Below are positions 1 to 9,201 of a stretch of 62,502 nucleotides of DNA, piece after piece. Below the pieces are notes generated by a model. It did not search any database, was not told where the DNA came from, and saw nothing but the letters and a program-made list of their open reading frames with translations. The stretch comes from Aestuariivirga sp. (GTDB taxonomy: Bacteria > Pseudomonadota > Alphaproteobacteria > Rhizobiales > Aestuariivirgaceae): assembly GCA_030680855.1 (NCBI GenBank), contig JAUXUN010000061.1, positions 1 through 62,502 of the forward strand, read 5' to 3'. The stretch's first letter is position 1. Each line of letters opens with the position of its first letter. The position numbers were made by a program, and so were the translations under genes.

Positions 1-732
1 TTCATGGCGGGTTACGGGATCAGGGCCTATCTCATTGCACAATCCTTGAACCAGATCGTCAAGGCCTATGGCGAGAATAATTCCATTCTCGACAATGCCC
101 ATGTCAGGATTGCCTTTGCCGCCAATGATGAACGCACCGCAAGGCGCATTTCGGATTCATTGGGAACCTCGACCGAACTTCGTAGCCAACGGAACTATGC
201 CGGCCACCGCCTGGCACCCTGGCTTGCCCACGTGATGGTGAGCCGTCAGGAGACGGCCCGTGCGCTTCTAACACCTGGTGAAGTCATGCAGCTGCCCCAG
301 GACGAAGCGCTTGTTCTCGTCTCAGGGCTCCAGCCCATCCGCGCCAAGAAGCTCAAATACTATGAGGACAGCAACTTCAAGGGGCGGGTTCTGCCACCAC
401 CTGTCCTGAAGGACGGTGACTTTGCCGATGCGCCACCACATCAACCTCATGACTGGGAAGGTCAGGTGCGGGCCGCAGATACGCGTCTCGAGAAACCATG
501 GTTCGCAGTGGTGCAAGGTGGTGATGGCGAGGAGGGCGGTCTTACCCGTGAGCCTTGGAATGAGGCGGCCCCGCCTGCACCCCAGGACGTGGGGACATCC
601 GACGATCTTGCCCTTCTTGATGATGATTTTGGAACCGCGACCGCCAATACCGATCCGATAGCAAGGTCAGCGGCCACGCGGGCCTATGGCGTGAACACAT
701 CCGAGGGCGACGATGCCCTTCCGCTATTCTGA
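1..732 (+). CDS. traG: TraG/VirD4-type conjugal coupling protein, C-terminal part
   Basis: This is the 3' end of a gene that begins left of the window; the frame is open from base 1. The segment FAANDERTARRISDSLG, followed by a stretch on R-Q-E-T-A-R-ALLTPGEVMQLP, matches the C-terminal half of TraG/VirD4 coupling ATPases, which sit in the inner membrane and hand the relaxase-DNA complex to the type IV secretion channel. The last ~110 residues are acidic and of low complexity, as often seen in ICE-borne TraG. The Walker motifs must lie upstream. The next gene starts 9 bp after the stop, and the trb genes follow on the same strand, so this is one transfer operon. Confidence 0.9.
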   Translation, partial: FMAGYGIRAYLIAQSLNQIVKAYGENNSILDNAHVRIAFAANDERTARRISDSLGTSTELRSQRNYAGHRLAPWLAHVMVSRQETARALLTPGEVMQLPQDEALVLVSGLQPIRAKKLKYYEDSNFKGRVLPPPVLKDGDFADAPPHQPHDWEGQVRAADTRLEKPWFAVVQGGDGEEGGLTREPWNEAAPPAPQDVGTSDDLALLDDDFGTATANTDPIARSAATRAYGVNTSEGDDALPLF

Positions 733-741
733 GGTGAGGTG

Positions 742-1308
742 ATGACCAAACCGCGCCTCACGGCCTATCTCTCCCGCTCCGTCGCAGATCGTTTGGAGCT
801 TGCCTGCAAGCGTCCCGGCGCCAATAAGTCCGCTCTTGTCGAGAAGGCGCTGGACCGTTTGCTCAATCCGGAACGCGATCAGCAAGGCGAAGCAGCTTTG
901 ATCCGAAGGCTGGACCGCATGTCGAAGCAGCTCGGAGAGATCAACCGCAACCAGCAGATCGTGGTTGAAAGTCTGGCGCTCTTCGTCCGCTATTACCTCA
1001 CCATCACGCCACCTCTGCCAAAGTCTGAGCAGGAACCCGCCCGCAGTCTCGGGAACCAGCGTTTCGAGTTCTTCGTCGCGCAAGTGGGTCGCAGGCTTGC
1101 TGGCGGCCAGAACATCGTGAGCGAAGTTCTGGAGCGGATCGTTGCCCATGATCCCGATCTCTTCGCCCGCGATCTCGATGAGACCCAGATGATGCCCAAA
1201 GCACAAGACCCCAGGGGAGAAGCCCCGGCGCCGAACCGGAAAAGTCATGCGTCCCCGGCGCCGGGTGCTTCGAATTCTGACGGCGAGGGAGAGACATTTC
1301 GTGGATAG
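742..1308 (+). CDS. Ribbon-helix-helix (CopG-like) protein between traG and trbB
   Basis: A 188-residue protein whose first ~45 residues (TAYLSRSVADRLELAC, then ANKSALVEKALDRLL) fit a ribbon-helix-helix DNA-binding domain. The remainder is helical and then Pro/Ala-rich. A CopG-type gene at exactly this place, between traG and trbB, is a regular feature of rhizobial and proteobacterial ICE transfer operons, where it is taken to be a local regulator or relaxosome accessory. The ATG at 742 is preferred over the GTG at 739 because GAGG at 731 is well spaced for it. The stop overlaps the likely GTG start of trbB by 8 bp. The actual DNA target is unknown. Confidence 0.8.
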   Translation: MTKPRLTAYLSRSVADRLELACKRPGANKSALVEKALDRLLNPERDQQGEAALIRRLDRMSKQLGEINRNQQIVVESLALFVRYYLTITPPLPKSEQEPARSLGNQRFEFFVAQVGRRLAGGQNIVSEVLERIVAHDPDLFARDLDETQMMPKAQDPRGEAPAPNRKSHASPAPGASNSDGEGETFRG

Positions 1309-2287
1309 AACTGTGACTTCCTTTGCCAATGAAGCCCTCGAACGCCGCAAAGCCATGCTCAAGACCGCATTTGGGCCGGTCATTGCGGAAGCCTTGGCCG
1401 AGCCGCAGGTGGTCGAAGTCATGGTCAATCCCGACGGCAAGCTGTGGCTGGATCGTTTGGATTCGGGCCGACACGACACGGGAACTGTTCTGCAATGGTC
1501 GGAAGTGGAACGGATCATCCGTTTGGTTGCCAGCCACATCCGGCTCGAAGTTCATGAGCGTTCGCCGATTGTCAGTGCGGAACTTCCCGAAACCGGCGAA
1601 CGCTTTGAAGGTCTCATTCCACCGGTTGCGCCGGGGCCATGTTTCTCGATCCGCAAGCCCGCGCGTCTCGTGCACCGGCTCGACGACTATGTCGATCACG
1701 CCATCATGTCATCCGAGGTCGCGGCCTGGTTGAGGGAAGCGGTTCTCGCACGGGGCAATATCGTGGTCGTTGGTGGCACCAGTTCCGGTAAAACCACATT
1801 GGTCAATGCGTTGCTGGCCGAGATTGCCACCTCAAACGAACGCGTTGTCATTCTGGAAGACACGCGTGAGCTTAATTGCTCGGCTGCGGATTGCGTGAAG
1901 CTCCGCACCAAGCCAGGCGTGGTCTCACTCTCCGATCTCGTGCGCTCCACAATGAGACTACGGCCTGACCGGATCGTGGTGGGTGAAGTGCGGGGCGCCG
2001 AAGCCCTCGACATGCTGAAGGCCTGGAACACCGGTCATCCCGGTGGTCTGACCACCGTCCATGCCAATTCAGCTAGGGGTGCCCTCTACCGGCTTGAACA
2101 ACTGGTTCAGGAAGCCGTTGTCACGGTTCCACGCCGGCTGATTGCCGAGGCCATCGATATTCTGGTGTTTCTGGAGGGCCGAGGATCGGCGCGGCGGGTC
2201 ACCGAGGTCGTGAAAGTCGAGGGTCTTGAGACCGATGGTGACTACGCCCTTACATCCATTTTCAATACACAGCCCCAAATTCAATGA
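1301..2287 (+). CDS. trbB: TrbB, P-type conjugative transfer ATPase
   Basis: VirB11-like secretion ATPase (328 residues) that powers pilus assembly and DNA transfer at the inner membrane face. The conserved opening VIAEALAEPQVVEVMVNPDGKL, the Walker A motif GGTSSGKTT, and the Asp box and His box region (VGEVRGAEALDMLKAWNTGHPGG) are all present. The frame is open back to an ATG at 1247, but GTG at 1301, preceded by GAGGGAGAG, gives the more normal N-terminus; an ATG at 1355 would also give a TrbB-like start. It is the first of nine trb genes in the standard order B-C-D-E-J-L-F-G-I. Confidence 0.93.
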   Translation: MDRTVTSFANEALERRKAMLKTAFGPVIAEALAEPQVVEVMVNPDGKLWLDRLDSGRHDTGTVLQWSEVERIIRLVASHIRLEVHERSPIVSAELPETGERFEGLIPPVAPGPCFSIRKPARLVHRLDDYVDHAIMSSEVAAWLREAVLARGNIVVVGGTSSGKTTLVNALLAEIATSNERVVILEDTRELNCSAADCVKLRTKPGVVSLSDLVRSTMRLRPDRIVVGEVRGAEALDMLKAWNTGHPGGLTTVHANSARGALYRLEQLVQEAVVTVPRRLIAEAIDILVFLEGRGSARRVTEVVKVEGLETDGDYALTSIFNTQPQIQ

Positions 2288-2297
2288 GGATAACTCC

Positions 2298-2612
2298 ATG
2301 AAGCCAGTCCGTATTCTTATTTTAACCAGTGTTTCATTTGTGATCCTGCAGACCAAACTGGCGCTTGCCGCCGGCTCCGGCATGCCGTGGGAAGCACCAC
2401 TCACCCAAATCCTGGAATCCGTCGAAGGCCCGGTGGCGCGGATTGTGGCTGTCCTCATTATCATTGTCACAGGCCTTTCCCTCGCCTTCGGCGATACGTC
2501 AGGTGGTTTCCGGCGGTTGATCCAGATTGTCTTCGGGCTTTCGATCGCCTTTGCGGCCACGTCCTTCTTCCTGGCCTTCTTCTCTTTTGGCGGCGGCGCC
2601 CTGATCGGTTGA
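2298..2612 (+). CDS. trbC: TrbC, pilin-like conjugation protein
   Basis: A 104-residue VirB2/TrbC family protein, the predicted conjugative pilus subunit. It has an N-terminal signal peptide ending near the LALAAGSG segment, then a short hydrophilic stretch and two hydrophobic helices (IVAVLIIIVTGLSLAFGD and IQIVFGLSIAFAATSFFLAF), the family layout. The ATG at 2298 has GAGGA upstream at good spacing; the open frame extends further back into trbB but without a good ribosome site. It lies 10 bp after trbB. Confidence 0.9.
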   Translation: MKPVRILILTSVSFVILQTKLALAAGSGMPWEAPLTQILESVEGPVARIVAVLIIIVTGLSLAFGDTSGGFRRLIQIVFGLSIAFAATSFFLAFFSFGGGALIG

Positions 2613-2622
2613 GGATTTGAGC

Positions 2623-2892
2623 ATGACAGGCCACACACATCTTCCAGGTTACGAAGTGCCCTTATATCGCGCACTGACAGAGCCCGTTCTCTTAGGGGGA
2701 GCGCCGCGCACCATTGCAATCATCAATGGGACGCTCGCCGCGGCATTGGGATTAGGCCTGAGGCTCTGGGTCGTGGGTCTCATCGTTTGGATTGTGGGTC
2801 ATGCCATTGCCGCAACTGCCGCACGGAAAGACGCGCAGTTTGCCGATGTGATCTCCCGACATGCCCGTCACCCAGGAAGTCTCTCATGCTGA
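2623..2892 (+). CDS. trbD: TrbD, VirB3-like conjugation protein
   Basis: A short (89-residue) VirB3/TrbD inner-membrane protein. It opens with GYEVPLYRALTEPVLLGGAPR, the typical TrbD signature, followed by two close hydrophobic segments. In the trb system TrbD anchors the TrbE ATPase. GAGGATTT precedes the ATG at 2623. The stop overlaps the start of trbE by 7 bp, so the two are probably translationally coupled. Confidence 0.9.
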   Translation: MTGHTHLPGYEVPLYRALTEPVLLGGAPRTIAIINGTLAAALGLGLRLWVVGLIVWIVGHAIAATAARKDAQFADVISRHARHPGSLSC

Positions 2893-5411
2893 ACCTCACG
2901 GAATATAGGAAACGGCCAAAGCTCCTGTCGGACTATCTCCCCTGGGGATTTCTGGTGGGGCCTGGGATCATTCTGAACAAGGATGGAAGTTTCTTGCGGC
3001 TGGCACATTATCGCGGTCCGGATCTGGAAAGTGCGACGGAGGCGGAACTCATTGCCGTCACCGCACGGATCAACAATGTGCTCAAACGCTTTGGTTCGGG
3101 TTGGGCCTTGTTTTTTGAGGCACGCCGCAAACAGGCTTTGGACTATCCCTTGTCCAACTTTCCCGACCCGGTCTCGCTGCTGGTTGACGAAGAACGGCGT
3201 AAGAGCTTCGTGGCAGAGCAGTGGCATTTTGAAAGTGAGTACACGCTATCATTTTGCTGGCTGCCCCCTGCCGAAACCCAGGACAAGGCAGCGGTCTATC
3301 TCGTTGATCGTGGCGACGACGAACGAACAACAACCGATATGCGTGGCTTTGAATGGCGCGACTACTTTATCACCGAGACGGATCGTGCGCTTGATCTCTT
3401 GGGCAATATTCTGTCCGAGGTCAGGTTTCTGGATGATGGCGAGACCCTCACCCATCTACATGGAACGGTTTCGTTGAAAGATCATGCAGTCGCGGTTCCT
3501 GCCATCCCGGCCTATCTTGATGCGTTGTTGGCAGATACTCCTTTCATGGGTGGTATGGCTCCCAAACTGGGTGACCATCATTTGCGGAGTGTCTCGGTCC
3601 TGGGACTGCCGGGTGTTACGACTCCGGGACTTCTTGATGAGTTGAATGATCTCGCCATTCCCTATCGTTGGGTCACGCGTTGGATCGCGCTTGACCGGCC
3701 TGCAGCCCAAAAGCTGCTCACGCGCAAGCGTCGGCAATGGTTTGCCAAGCGCAAATCCGTAATCGCAATCCTGCGCGAAGTGTTGTTCAATCAGGAGACA
3801 GCACTGCTTGATACGGACGCTGCCACCAAGGCGAATGAGACCAATGAGGCCCTGGAAGACTTGGGTTCAGGCGATGTCGCCTTCGGCTATGTGACGACAA
3901 CCATTATGGTCGCAAGCCCGGATGAATCAGAAGCGGACAAAGCGTTGCGGCAGGTTGAGCGCGTGGTCAATGGTAAGGGCTTTGTCACTATCCGCGAAAC
4001 ATTCAATGCGGTCGAGGCCTGGCTCGGCTCACTGCCGGGCAACCCTTACTGCAATGTCAGGCAACCCGTCATTCACACGCTTAATCTGGCGCATATCATG
4101 CCGGTTTCGAGTGTTTGGGCAGGACCAGCCTGGAATGATCATTTGGATCAGCCGCCATTGCTCCATGCGGCTACACGGGGTTCAACACCCTTCAGGCTCA
4201 ATCTCCATGTTGGGGATGTTGGGCATACATTGATCGTTGGGCCGACAGGGGCCGGTAAGTCCGTGCTTCTGGCACTAATTGCCCTGCAATTCCGCCGCTA
4301 TGAGAATGCGCAGGTTTTTATTTTCGATAAGGGCCGGTCAGCACGTGCTGCTGCACTTTCCATGGGTGGAACGGGAATTGATCTGGGACTTGGTTCGGCT
4401 CTCGCTTTCCAACCGTTGCGCGACATTGATGATGCCGCTTCACGCGCTTTTGCCCGAGACTGGGCATTGGGGATTGTTTCGCACGAGGGTATTGCTCTCG
4501 ATCCCGCCAACAAGGATGCGATCTGGACAGCCCTCAATAGCCTGGCATCGGCGCCAGCCAACGAGCGCACACTGACAGGACTGTCACTGCTCCTGCAATC
4601 CAACCCATTGCGGCAAGCCCTTCAGCCCTACACGCTTGAAGGTCCCTGGGGCAGCTTGCTTGATGGCAATGAAGACAGGCTCGCCTTCAGTGATGTCATG
4701 CATTTCGAGCTTGAGACCTTGATGGAAACCAAGGGGCTAGTGCTTCCGGTTCTCACCTATCTATTTCACCGTCTCGAAAGCCGTTTTGACGGCAGTCCCA
4801 GTCTCTTGATTTTGGATGAGGCCTGGCTCTTTCTGGATCATCCGCTTTTTGCAGCCCGCATCCGTGAATGGCTCAAGACGCTGCGGAAGAAGAATGTTGC
4901 CGTGGTGTTTGCGACGCAGTCCCTGACGGATATTTCTGCAAGCAGCATTGCTCCGGCCATCATCGAGAGCTGCCCAACACGCATCTTTCTTCCCAATGAC
5001 CGGGCGATTGAGCCACAGATCAGGGATATCTATGAACGCTTCGGCCTGAACCCGCGCCAGATCGAAATCATTTCGAGGGCAACCCCCAAGCAGGATTACT
5101 ATGCCCAGACCGCGCGGGGAAATCGGCTGTTTGAACTTGATCTTGGGCCTTTGGCGCTTGCCATCTGTGGTGCGTCGACGCCGCAGGACCAGAAACTCAT
5201 TGATGCACTTCTTGCCGAACATGGGACGGAGGGATTTCCGGTCACATTCCTCGCGGCAAAGGGTTTTGCCGAAGAGGCCGGCATGATCGAGCGCGCATTA
5301 CACGCTGATAGCATTGTTTTACATCAGGCATTTGAAGAGCCACACGGCTCATTGTTTCCAGACGAGTTAGGGGACGGCACAATCCCAGAGGAGAAAAGCC
5401 ATGAAGAATAG
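2886..5411 (+). CDS. trbE: TrbE, VirB4-like conjugation ATPase
   Basis: The large (841-residue) VirB4/TrbE ATPase that energises the mating channel. The start MLNLTEYRKRPKLLSDYLPW is the family opening. The Walker A motif GPTGAGKSV lies near residue 450 and a Walker B segment (LLILDEAWLFLDHP) near residue 640. The ATG at 2886 overlaps the end of trbD and is preferred to an upstream in-frame ATG at 2787 that lies inside trbD. The last 11 bp overlap trbJ. Confidence 0.95.
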   Translation: MLNLTEYRKRPKLLSDYLPWGFLVGPGIILNKDGSFLRLAHYRGPDLESATEAELIAVTARINNVLKRFGSGWALFFEARRKQALDYPLSNFPDPVSLLVDEERRKSFVAEQWHFESEYTLSFCWLPPAETQDKAAVYLVDRGDDERTTTDMRGFEWRDYFITETDRALDLLGNILSEVRFLDDGETLTHLHGTVSLKDHAVAVPAIPAYLDALLADTPFMGGMAPKLGDHHLRSVSVLGLPGVTTPGLLDELNDLAIPYRWVTRWIALDRPAAQKLLTRKRRQWFAKRKSVIAILREVLFNQETALLDTDAATKANETNEALEDLGSGDVAFGYVTTTIMVASPDESEADKALRQVERVVNGKGFVTIRETFNAVEAWLGSLPGNPYCNVRQPVIHTLNLAHIMPVSSVWAGPAWNDHLDQPPLLHAATRGSTPFRLNLHVGDVGHTLIVGPTGAGKSVLLALIALQFRRYENAQVFIFDKGRSARAAALSMGGTGIDLGLGSALAFQPLRDIDDAASRAFARDWALGIVSHEGIALDPANKDAIWTALNSLASAPANERTLTGLSLLLQSNPLRQALQPYTLEGPWGSLLDGNEDRLAFSDVMHFELETLMETKGLVLPVLTYLFHRLESRFDGSPSLLILDEAWLFLDHPLFAARIREWLKTLRKKNVAVVFATQSLTDISASSIAPAIIESCPTRIFLPNDRAIEPQIRDIYERFGLNPRQIEIISRATPKQDYYAQTARGNRLFELDLGPLALAICGASTPQDQKLIDALLAEHGTEGFPVTFLAAKGFAEEAGMIERALHADSIVLHQAFEEPHGSLFPDELGDGTIPEEKSHEE

Positions 5412-6126
5412 CACTCGACAGTTTCGCATTGGATTGTTGGCAGCAAGTGGTCTTGCACTTTGCATTGCCATGGGCGGACCCACCTCAGCCTTCACGGTTT
5501 TCGATCCGTGGAACTACGAGGAAAACCTGCTGACCGCGATCCGCTCCCTCGAAGAAATCCAGAACCAGGTCAAGCAGCTCACCAATGAGGCGCAGATGCT
5601 GACCAGGATGGATCTCAATCTCGAACAATTGGGATCATCGGTTGGCGGCGATCTCAAATCATCCCTCGGTGACATTGAATCTCTCTTGAAGAAAGCTGAC
5701 GGCATTGCACTCTCAGTCACTGAAACCGATAGCGAACTGAAAACATTGTTTCCATCCGAATACGCAAACGCACTCACTGGCGATGAAAGTTTGAAGGCCA
5801 CCAAGCAACGCTGGGACGAAACTCTGTCAGCCTTCAAGCGAAACATGAGTTTACAGGCGAAAGTTGTTGAAAACACAACAGAAGATGGCGGGGTGCTGTC
5901 TGACCTTCTGTCCAAGTCTTCGACGGCCGTTGGTAATTTGCAAGCCCAGCAGGCGGGCAACGAGCTCCTGGGGCTCAATGTCAAACAGCAGTTGCAACTC
6001 CAAACGCTGATTGCGACGGAGCAGCGGGCGCAAGGATTGGAGCGGGCACGGACGCTTGCGTCAGAAGAAGAGGCACGTCTGCGCTTCAAGAGCTTTCTCG
6101 GCGACGGCGAGGCTTACACCAAATAG
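5401..6126 (+). CDS. trbJ: TrbJ, VirB5-like conjugation protein
   Basis: A 241-residue exported protein of the TrbJ/VirB5 family, thought to be a minor pilus-tip component. It has an N-terminal signal peptide (hydrophobic segment LLAASGLALCIAMGG, cleavage likely before FTVFDPWNYEENLL) and then long helical, coiled-coil-like stretches. FDPWNY followed by helices is a typical TrbJ beginning. An entry-exclusion gene (trbK) often follows trbJ, but the 75 bp before trbL have no room for one. Confidence 0.9.
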   Translation: MKNSTRQFRIGLLAASGLALCIAMGGPTSAFTVFDPWNYEENLLTAIRSLEEIQNQVKQLTNEAQMLTRMDLNLEQLGSSVGGDLKSSLGDIESLLKKADGIALSVTETDSELKTLFPSEYANALTGDESLKATKQRWDETLSAFKRNMSLQAKVVENTTEDGGVLSDLLSKSSTAVGNLQAQQAGNELLGLNVKQQLQLQTLIATEQRAQGLERARTLASEEEARLRFKSFLGDGEAYTK

Positions 6127-6201
6127 CACGCACCTAAATCTATCGAACTTCAACACAACACACATGCGTACCTCCCCGCATGTGGCGGATGAGTATTGCC
6201 C

Positions 6202-7479
6202 ATGGACGACCTCAACATCATCGACACATTCACCCAGACCTTTGTTACCTATATCGATTCCGGCTTCGGACTTCTGGCAGGGGATGTGAGTTTCCTGACT
6301 ACGACGCTGGTTGCCATCGATGTGGTGATGGCAGGCCTGTTCTGGTCCTTGATGGCTGAGGACAATGTCTTGGGCCAGCTCATCCGCAAAGTTCTCTATG
6401 TCGGCTTCTTCGCGTTGCTCTTGAATAACTTTGCTTCGCTTTCCGATGTGATTTTCTCGTCGTTCGCCAGCCTTGGTCTGAAGGCCTCGGCGGCAACGAT
6501 TTCGGCAACAGACTTGATGCGACCCGGTTTTGTCGCAGCCACCGGTTTCAAGGCCTCGCAACCGCTTCTCGATCAGGCGGGAAGCCTCATGGGCTTCACC
6601 TCATTCTTTGACAATGTCGTGACCATCACCGTGCTGTTGATTGCCTGGCTCATCGTGTTGCTCGCCTTTTTCATTCTCTCAGTGCAGCTCTTCATCACAA
6701 TCATTGAATTCAAGCTTACGACTCTCGCTGGCTTTGTGCTGGTTCCCTTCGCGCTCTTCGGCAAGACCTCGTTTCTGGCAGAGCGGGTCCTCGGCAATGT
6801 CATGACCTCGGGCATCAAGCTCATGGTGCTGGCGATCATTGTCGGTGTGGGGTCAACGCTGTTTGGCACCATCTCGGCGCCACCCACAGGAGACATCACA
6901 CTTGAACAGGCGGCAAGCCATATTCTTGCAGCCATTGCCGTCTTCGGTCTTGCAATCTTTGCGCCGGGAATCGCTGCTGGATTGATTTCCGGTGCGCCAC
7001 AATTGGGAGCAGGGGCTGCCGTTGGGACGGCGGCCGGTCTTGCGGCAGCTGGTGTTGCGGGCATGGCCGGCATGGGTGCCGCTGCCCGATTGGGACTATC
7101 GGGTGCGTCACGAGCCGTCACATCGGCGGCTTCTCTCTCTGGTGCTGCCCAGGCTGGCTTCAAGCAGGGCGGCGTTGGTGGCGCACTCAAAGCCACCATT
7201 GGCCAACCCGCCCAGGACGTAGCATCTCGCGCCTCGGCACCTGTTCGTGACGCTTACCGTGAAGGCTCGGCCTATGGGTTCAGTGCCGCAGGCAGTGGTG
7301 CAAGTCCATCGGCGCCAACAGGCCGTGGCAAGTCCGGTGCATCTCCTGAGCCCGATTGGGCACGTCGTATCAGGCGGCGTGAACAGATGACGCGGGCCGG
7401 CACAGTCGCGAGCCAATCGATCCGGGAAGGTGACCGTGGGTCTGCCAGCGAAGGCCCCAACCTTGATCCCGACAACTGA
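6202..7479 (+). CDS. trbL: TrbL, VirB6-like conjugation membrane protein
   Basis: A polytopic inner-membrane protein (425 residues) of the TrbL/VirB6 family. It starts MDDLNIIDTFTQTFVTYIDSG, has about six membrane segments up to residue ~290, and ends in a Gly/Ala/Ser-rich and then charged cytoplasmic tail, as is normal for TrbL. ATG at 6202 is chosen over a TTG two codons upstream. It forms the translocation channel in the inner membrane together with TrbE and TrbD. Confidence 0.92.
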   Translation: MDDLNIIDTFTQTFVTYIDSGFGLLAGDVSFLTTTLVAIDVVMAGLFWSLMAEDNVLGQLIRKVLYVGFFALLLNNFASLSDVIFSSFASLGLKASAATISATDLMRPGFVAATGFKASQPLLDQAGSLMGFTSFFDNVVTITVLLIAWLIVLLAFFILSVQLFITIIEFKLTTLAGFVLVPFALFGKTSFLAERVLGNVMTSGIKLMVLAIIVGVGSTLFGTISAPPTGDITLEQAASHILAAIAVFGLAIFAPGIAAGLISGAPQLGAGAAVGTAAGLAAAGVAGMAGMGAAARLGLSGASRAVTSAASLSGAAQAGFKQGGVGGALKATIGQPAQDVASRASAPVRDAYREGSAYGFSAAGSGASPSAPTGRGKSGASPEPDWARRIRRREQMTRAGTVASQSIREGDRGSASEGPNLDPDN

Positions 7480-7498
7480 TTACACAAGGACCTGAACC

Positions 7499-8200
7499 AT
7501 GATCTTCAAACGATCCGGACTGAATTATGGCCGAAGCGAAGCGCCAGTCACCCCCTATCAGAAGGCGGCCCAGGTTTGGGATGAGCGGTTGGGGTCGGCA
7601 CGGGTGCAAGCACGGAACTGGCGCTTCATGGCCTTTGGTGCACTGGGGCTGGCCATTGGTCTGTCATTCCAAATTGCCGTCCTTTCCACCACCTCACGCG
7701 TGACCCCCTATGTGGTCGAAGTTGAGAGGGATGGAGGGGTGAGGGCAGTTGCCCCCGCGACCCTGTCCTATGAACCGTCAGATGCCCAGATCGCCGCAGA
7801 GCTGGCCCGCTTCATTGAGCATGTGAGAGGTATTTCCACTGATCCCGTGGTGGTGAAGCAGGATTGGCTCAAGGCCTATGACTATGCCACCGACCGGGCC
7901 GCCCAAACCCTCAACGAATACGCCCGCGAAAACGATCCCTTCAGCAAGATTGGAACACGCAGTGTCACTGTCGAGATTGCCAGTGTGGTTCGGGCCTCTC
8001 CCACATCCTTCCAGCTTCGCTGGCGCGAGAAGGCCTTTGAGAATGGCACCTCCGCGGGTGTGACAGGTTTTACCGGCGTCCTGACCATCGTGATGAAGCC
8101 ACCCCGTGACGCTGCAACCCTCAGGGCCAATCCCCTCGGCATCTATGTAAACGCAATCAATTGGGCCAACGAACTCAAACCAGAAGGAACCCACCCATGA
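7499..8200 (+). CDS. trbF: TrbF, VirB8-like conjugation protein
   Basis: A 233-residue bitopic inner-membrane protein. The NPYQKAAQVWDERLG-like opening (here TPYQKAAQVWDERLG), one membrane helix at about residues 43-62 and a periplasmic VirB8-like domain identify TrbF, which nucleates the channel complex. It begins 19 bp after trbL and its stop overlaps the start codon of trbG (ATGA). Confidence 0.93.
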   Translation: MIFKRSGLNYGRSEAPVTPYQKAAQVWDERLGSARVQARNWRFMAFGALGLAIGLSFQIAVLSTTSRVTPYVVEVERDGGVRAVAPATLSYEPSDAQIAAELARFIEHVRGISTDPVVVKQDWLKAYDYATDRAAQTLNEYARENDPFSKIGTRSVTVEIASVVRASPTSFQLRWREKAFENGTSAGVTGFTGVLTIVMKPPRDAATLRANPLGIYVNAINWANELKPEGTHP

Positions 8201-9201
8201 AGACTCTTCTCATCGCCGTATCGGCCTTGGCGCTATCGGCCTGTGCCAGCAAAGAAATCGCCAAAACATTTGCCGATGAACCCTTCGTCGAAGCCAAGAA
8301 TATCCCCGAACCGGCCATGCCAGTTGAGATTGTCGAGAAGGTCAGACCCTTGCCACTGCCGGGTCAACTCAAGAAACTTGGCGCCAAGGCCAAGAAGACC
8401 AAAGAGCTCGACGACCCTCTGACGCGGGTCGATGAAGCCAATGCGGCTGCAACACGCGAACCCGTGAAGGAAGCCTATGTGAATGCCATCCAGGTCTATC
8501 CCTACAGCTCCGGCGCACTCTACCGGCTCTATGCCGCCGTCAATCAGGTGAGTGATGTTGCCTTGCAGCCCGATGAAAAACTGGTTTCCGTCTCAACCGG
8601 CGATACGGTGCGCTGGATCGTGGGTGATACGACTAGCGGTGAAGGGAATACGGCCCAAGTCCATATTTTGGTCAAGCCGATTGCGCCGGACCTCAAAACC
8701 AATCTCTTAATCACGTCAGAACGGCGGACCTATCATCTTGAACTTGAAAGCACCGAGGCGACCTACATGTCGTCCCTGTCCTGGACCTATCCGGAAGACG
8801 AACTCTTCGCCATCAAGAAGCGCAATGATGAGGCCTTAGGAGCAGATAGTGTCCCCTTGGCGGGTGTTGAAAGCTTCGACCAGTTGAACTTCCGCTACCG
8901 TATCGAAGGTCGTGCCAGTTTTGCCCCGGCCCGTGTCTTTGATGATGGTGCGAAAGTCTATATTCAGTTTCCAAATTCCTTGCCACAAGGCGAAGCGCCG
9001 CCACTCTTTGTGCAGGGCTCAAATGGTGGGCCCGCCCTCGTCAATTACCGGGTCAAGGGTAACACCTATATCGTGGATCGGCTCTTCGCCGTTGCTGAAC
9101 TGAGACTAGGCACCAAGCCGCAATCGATTGTGAAGATCTACCGTACCGATGCGGCTCAACCCAGGCGCCGATTTCTGTTCTCGCGAAACGGAGACCGGTA
9201 A
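8197..9201 (+). CDS. trbG: TrbG, VirB9-like outer-membrane conjugation lipoprotein
   Basis: A 334-residue exported protein with a lipobox (ALSACAS) after a short signal peptide, then the VirB9/TrbG domain (VNAIQVYPYSSGALYRLYAAV, VSTGDTVRWIVGDTTSG). It is part of the outer-membrane core of the mating channel. ATG at 8197 overlaps the trbF stop; the 12 in-frame codons upstream lie within trbF and are not used. Confidence 0.93.
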   Translation: MKTLLIAVSALALSACASKEIAKTFADEPFVEAKNIPEPAMPVEIVEKVRPLPLPGQLKKLGAKAKKTKELDDPLTRVDEANAAATREPVKEAYVNAIQVYPYSSGALYRLYAAVNQVSDVALQPDEKLVSVSTGDTVRWIVGDTTSGEGNTAQVHILVKPIAPDLKTNLLITSERRTYHLELESTEATYMSSLSWTYPEDELFAIKKRNDEALGADSVPLAGVESFDQLNFRYRIEGRASFAPARVFDDGAKVYIQFPNSLPQGEAPPLFVQGSNGGPALVNYRVKGNTYIVDRLFAVAELRLGTKPQSIVKIYRTDAAQPRRRFLFSRNGDR

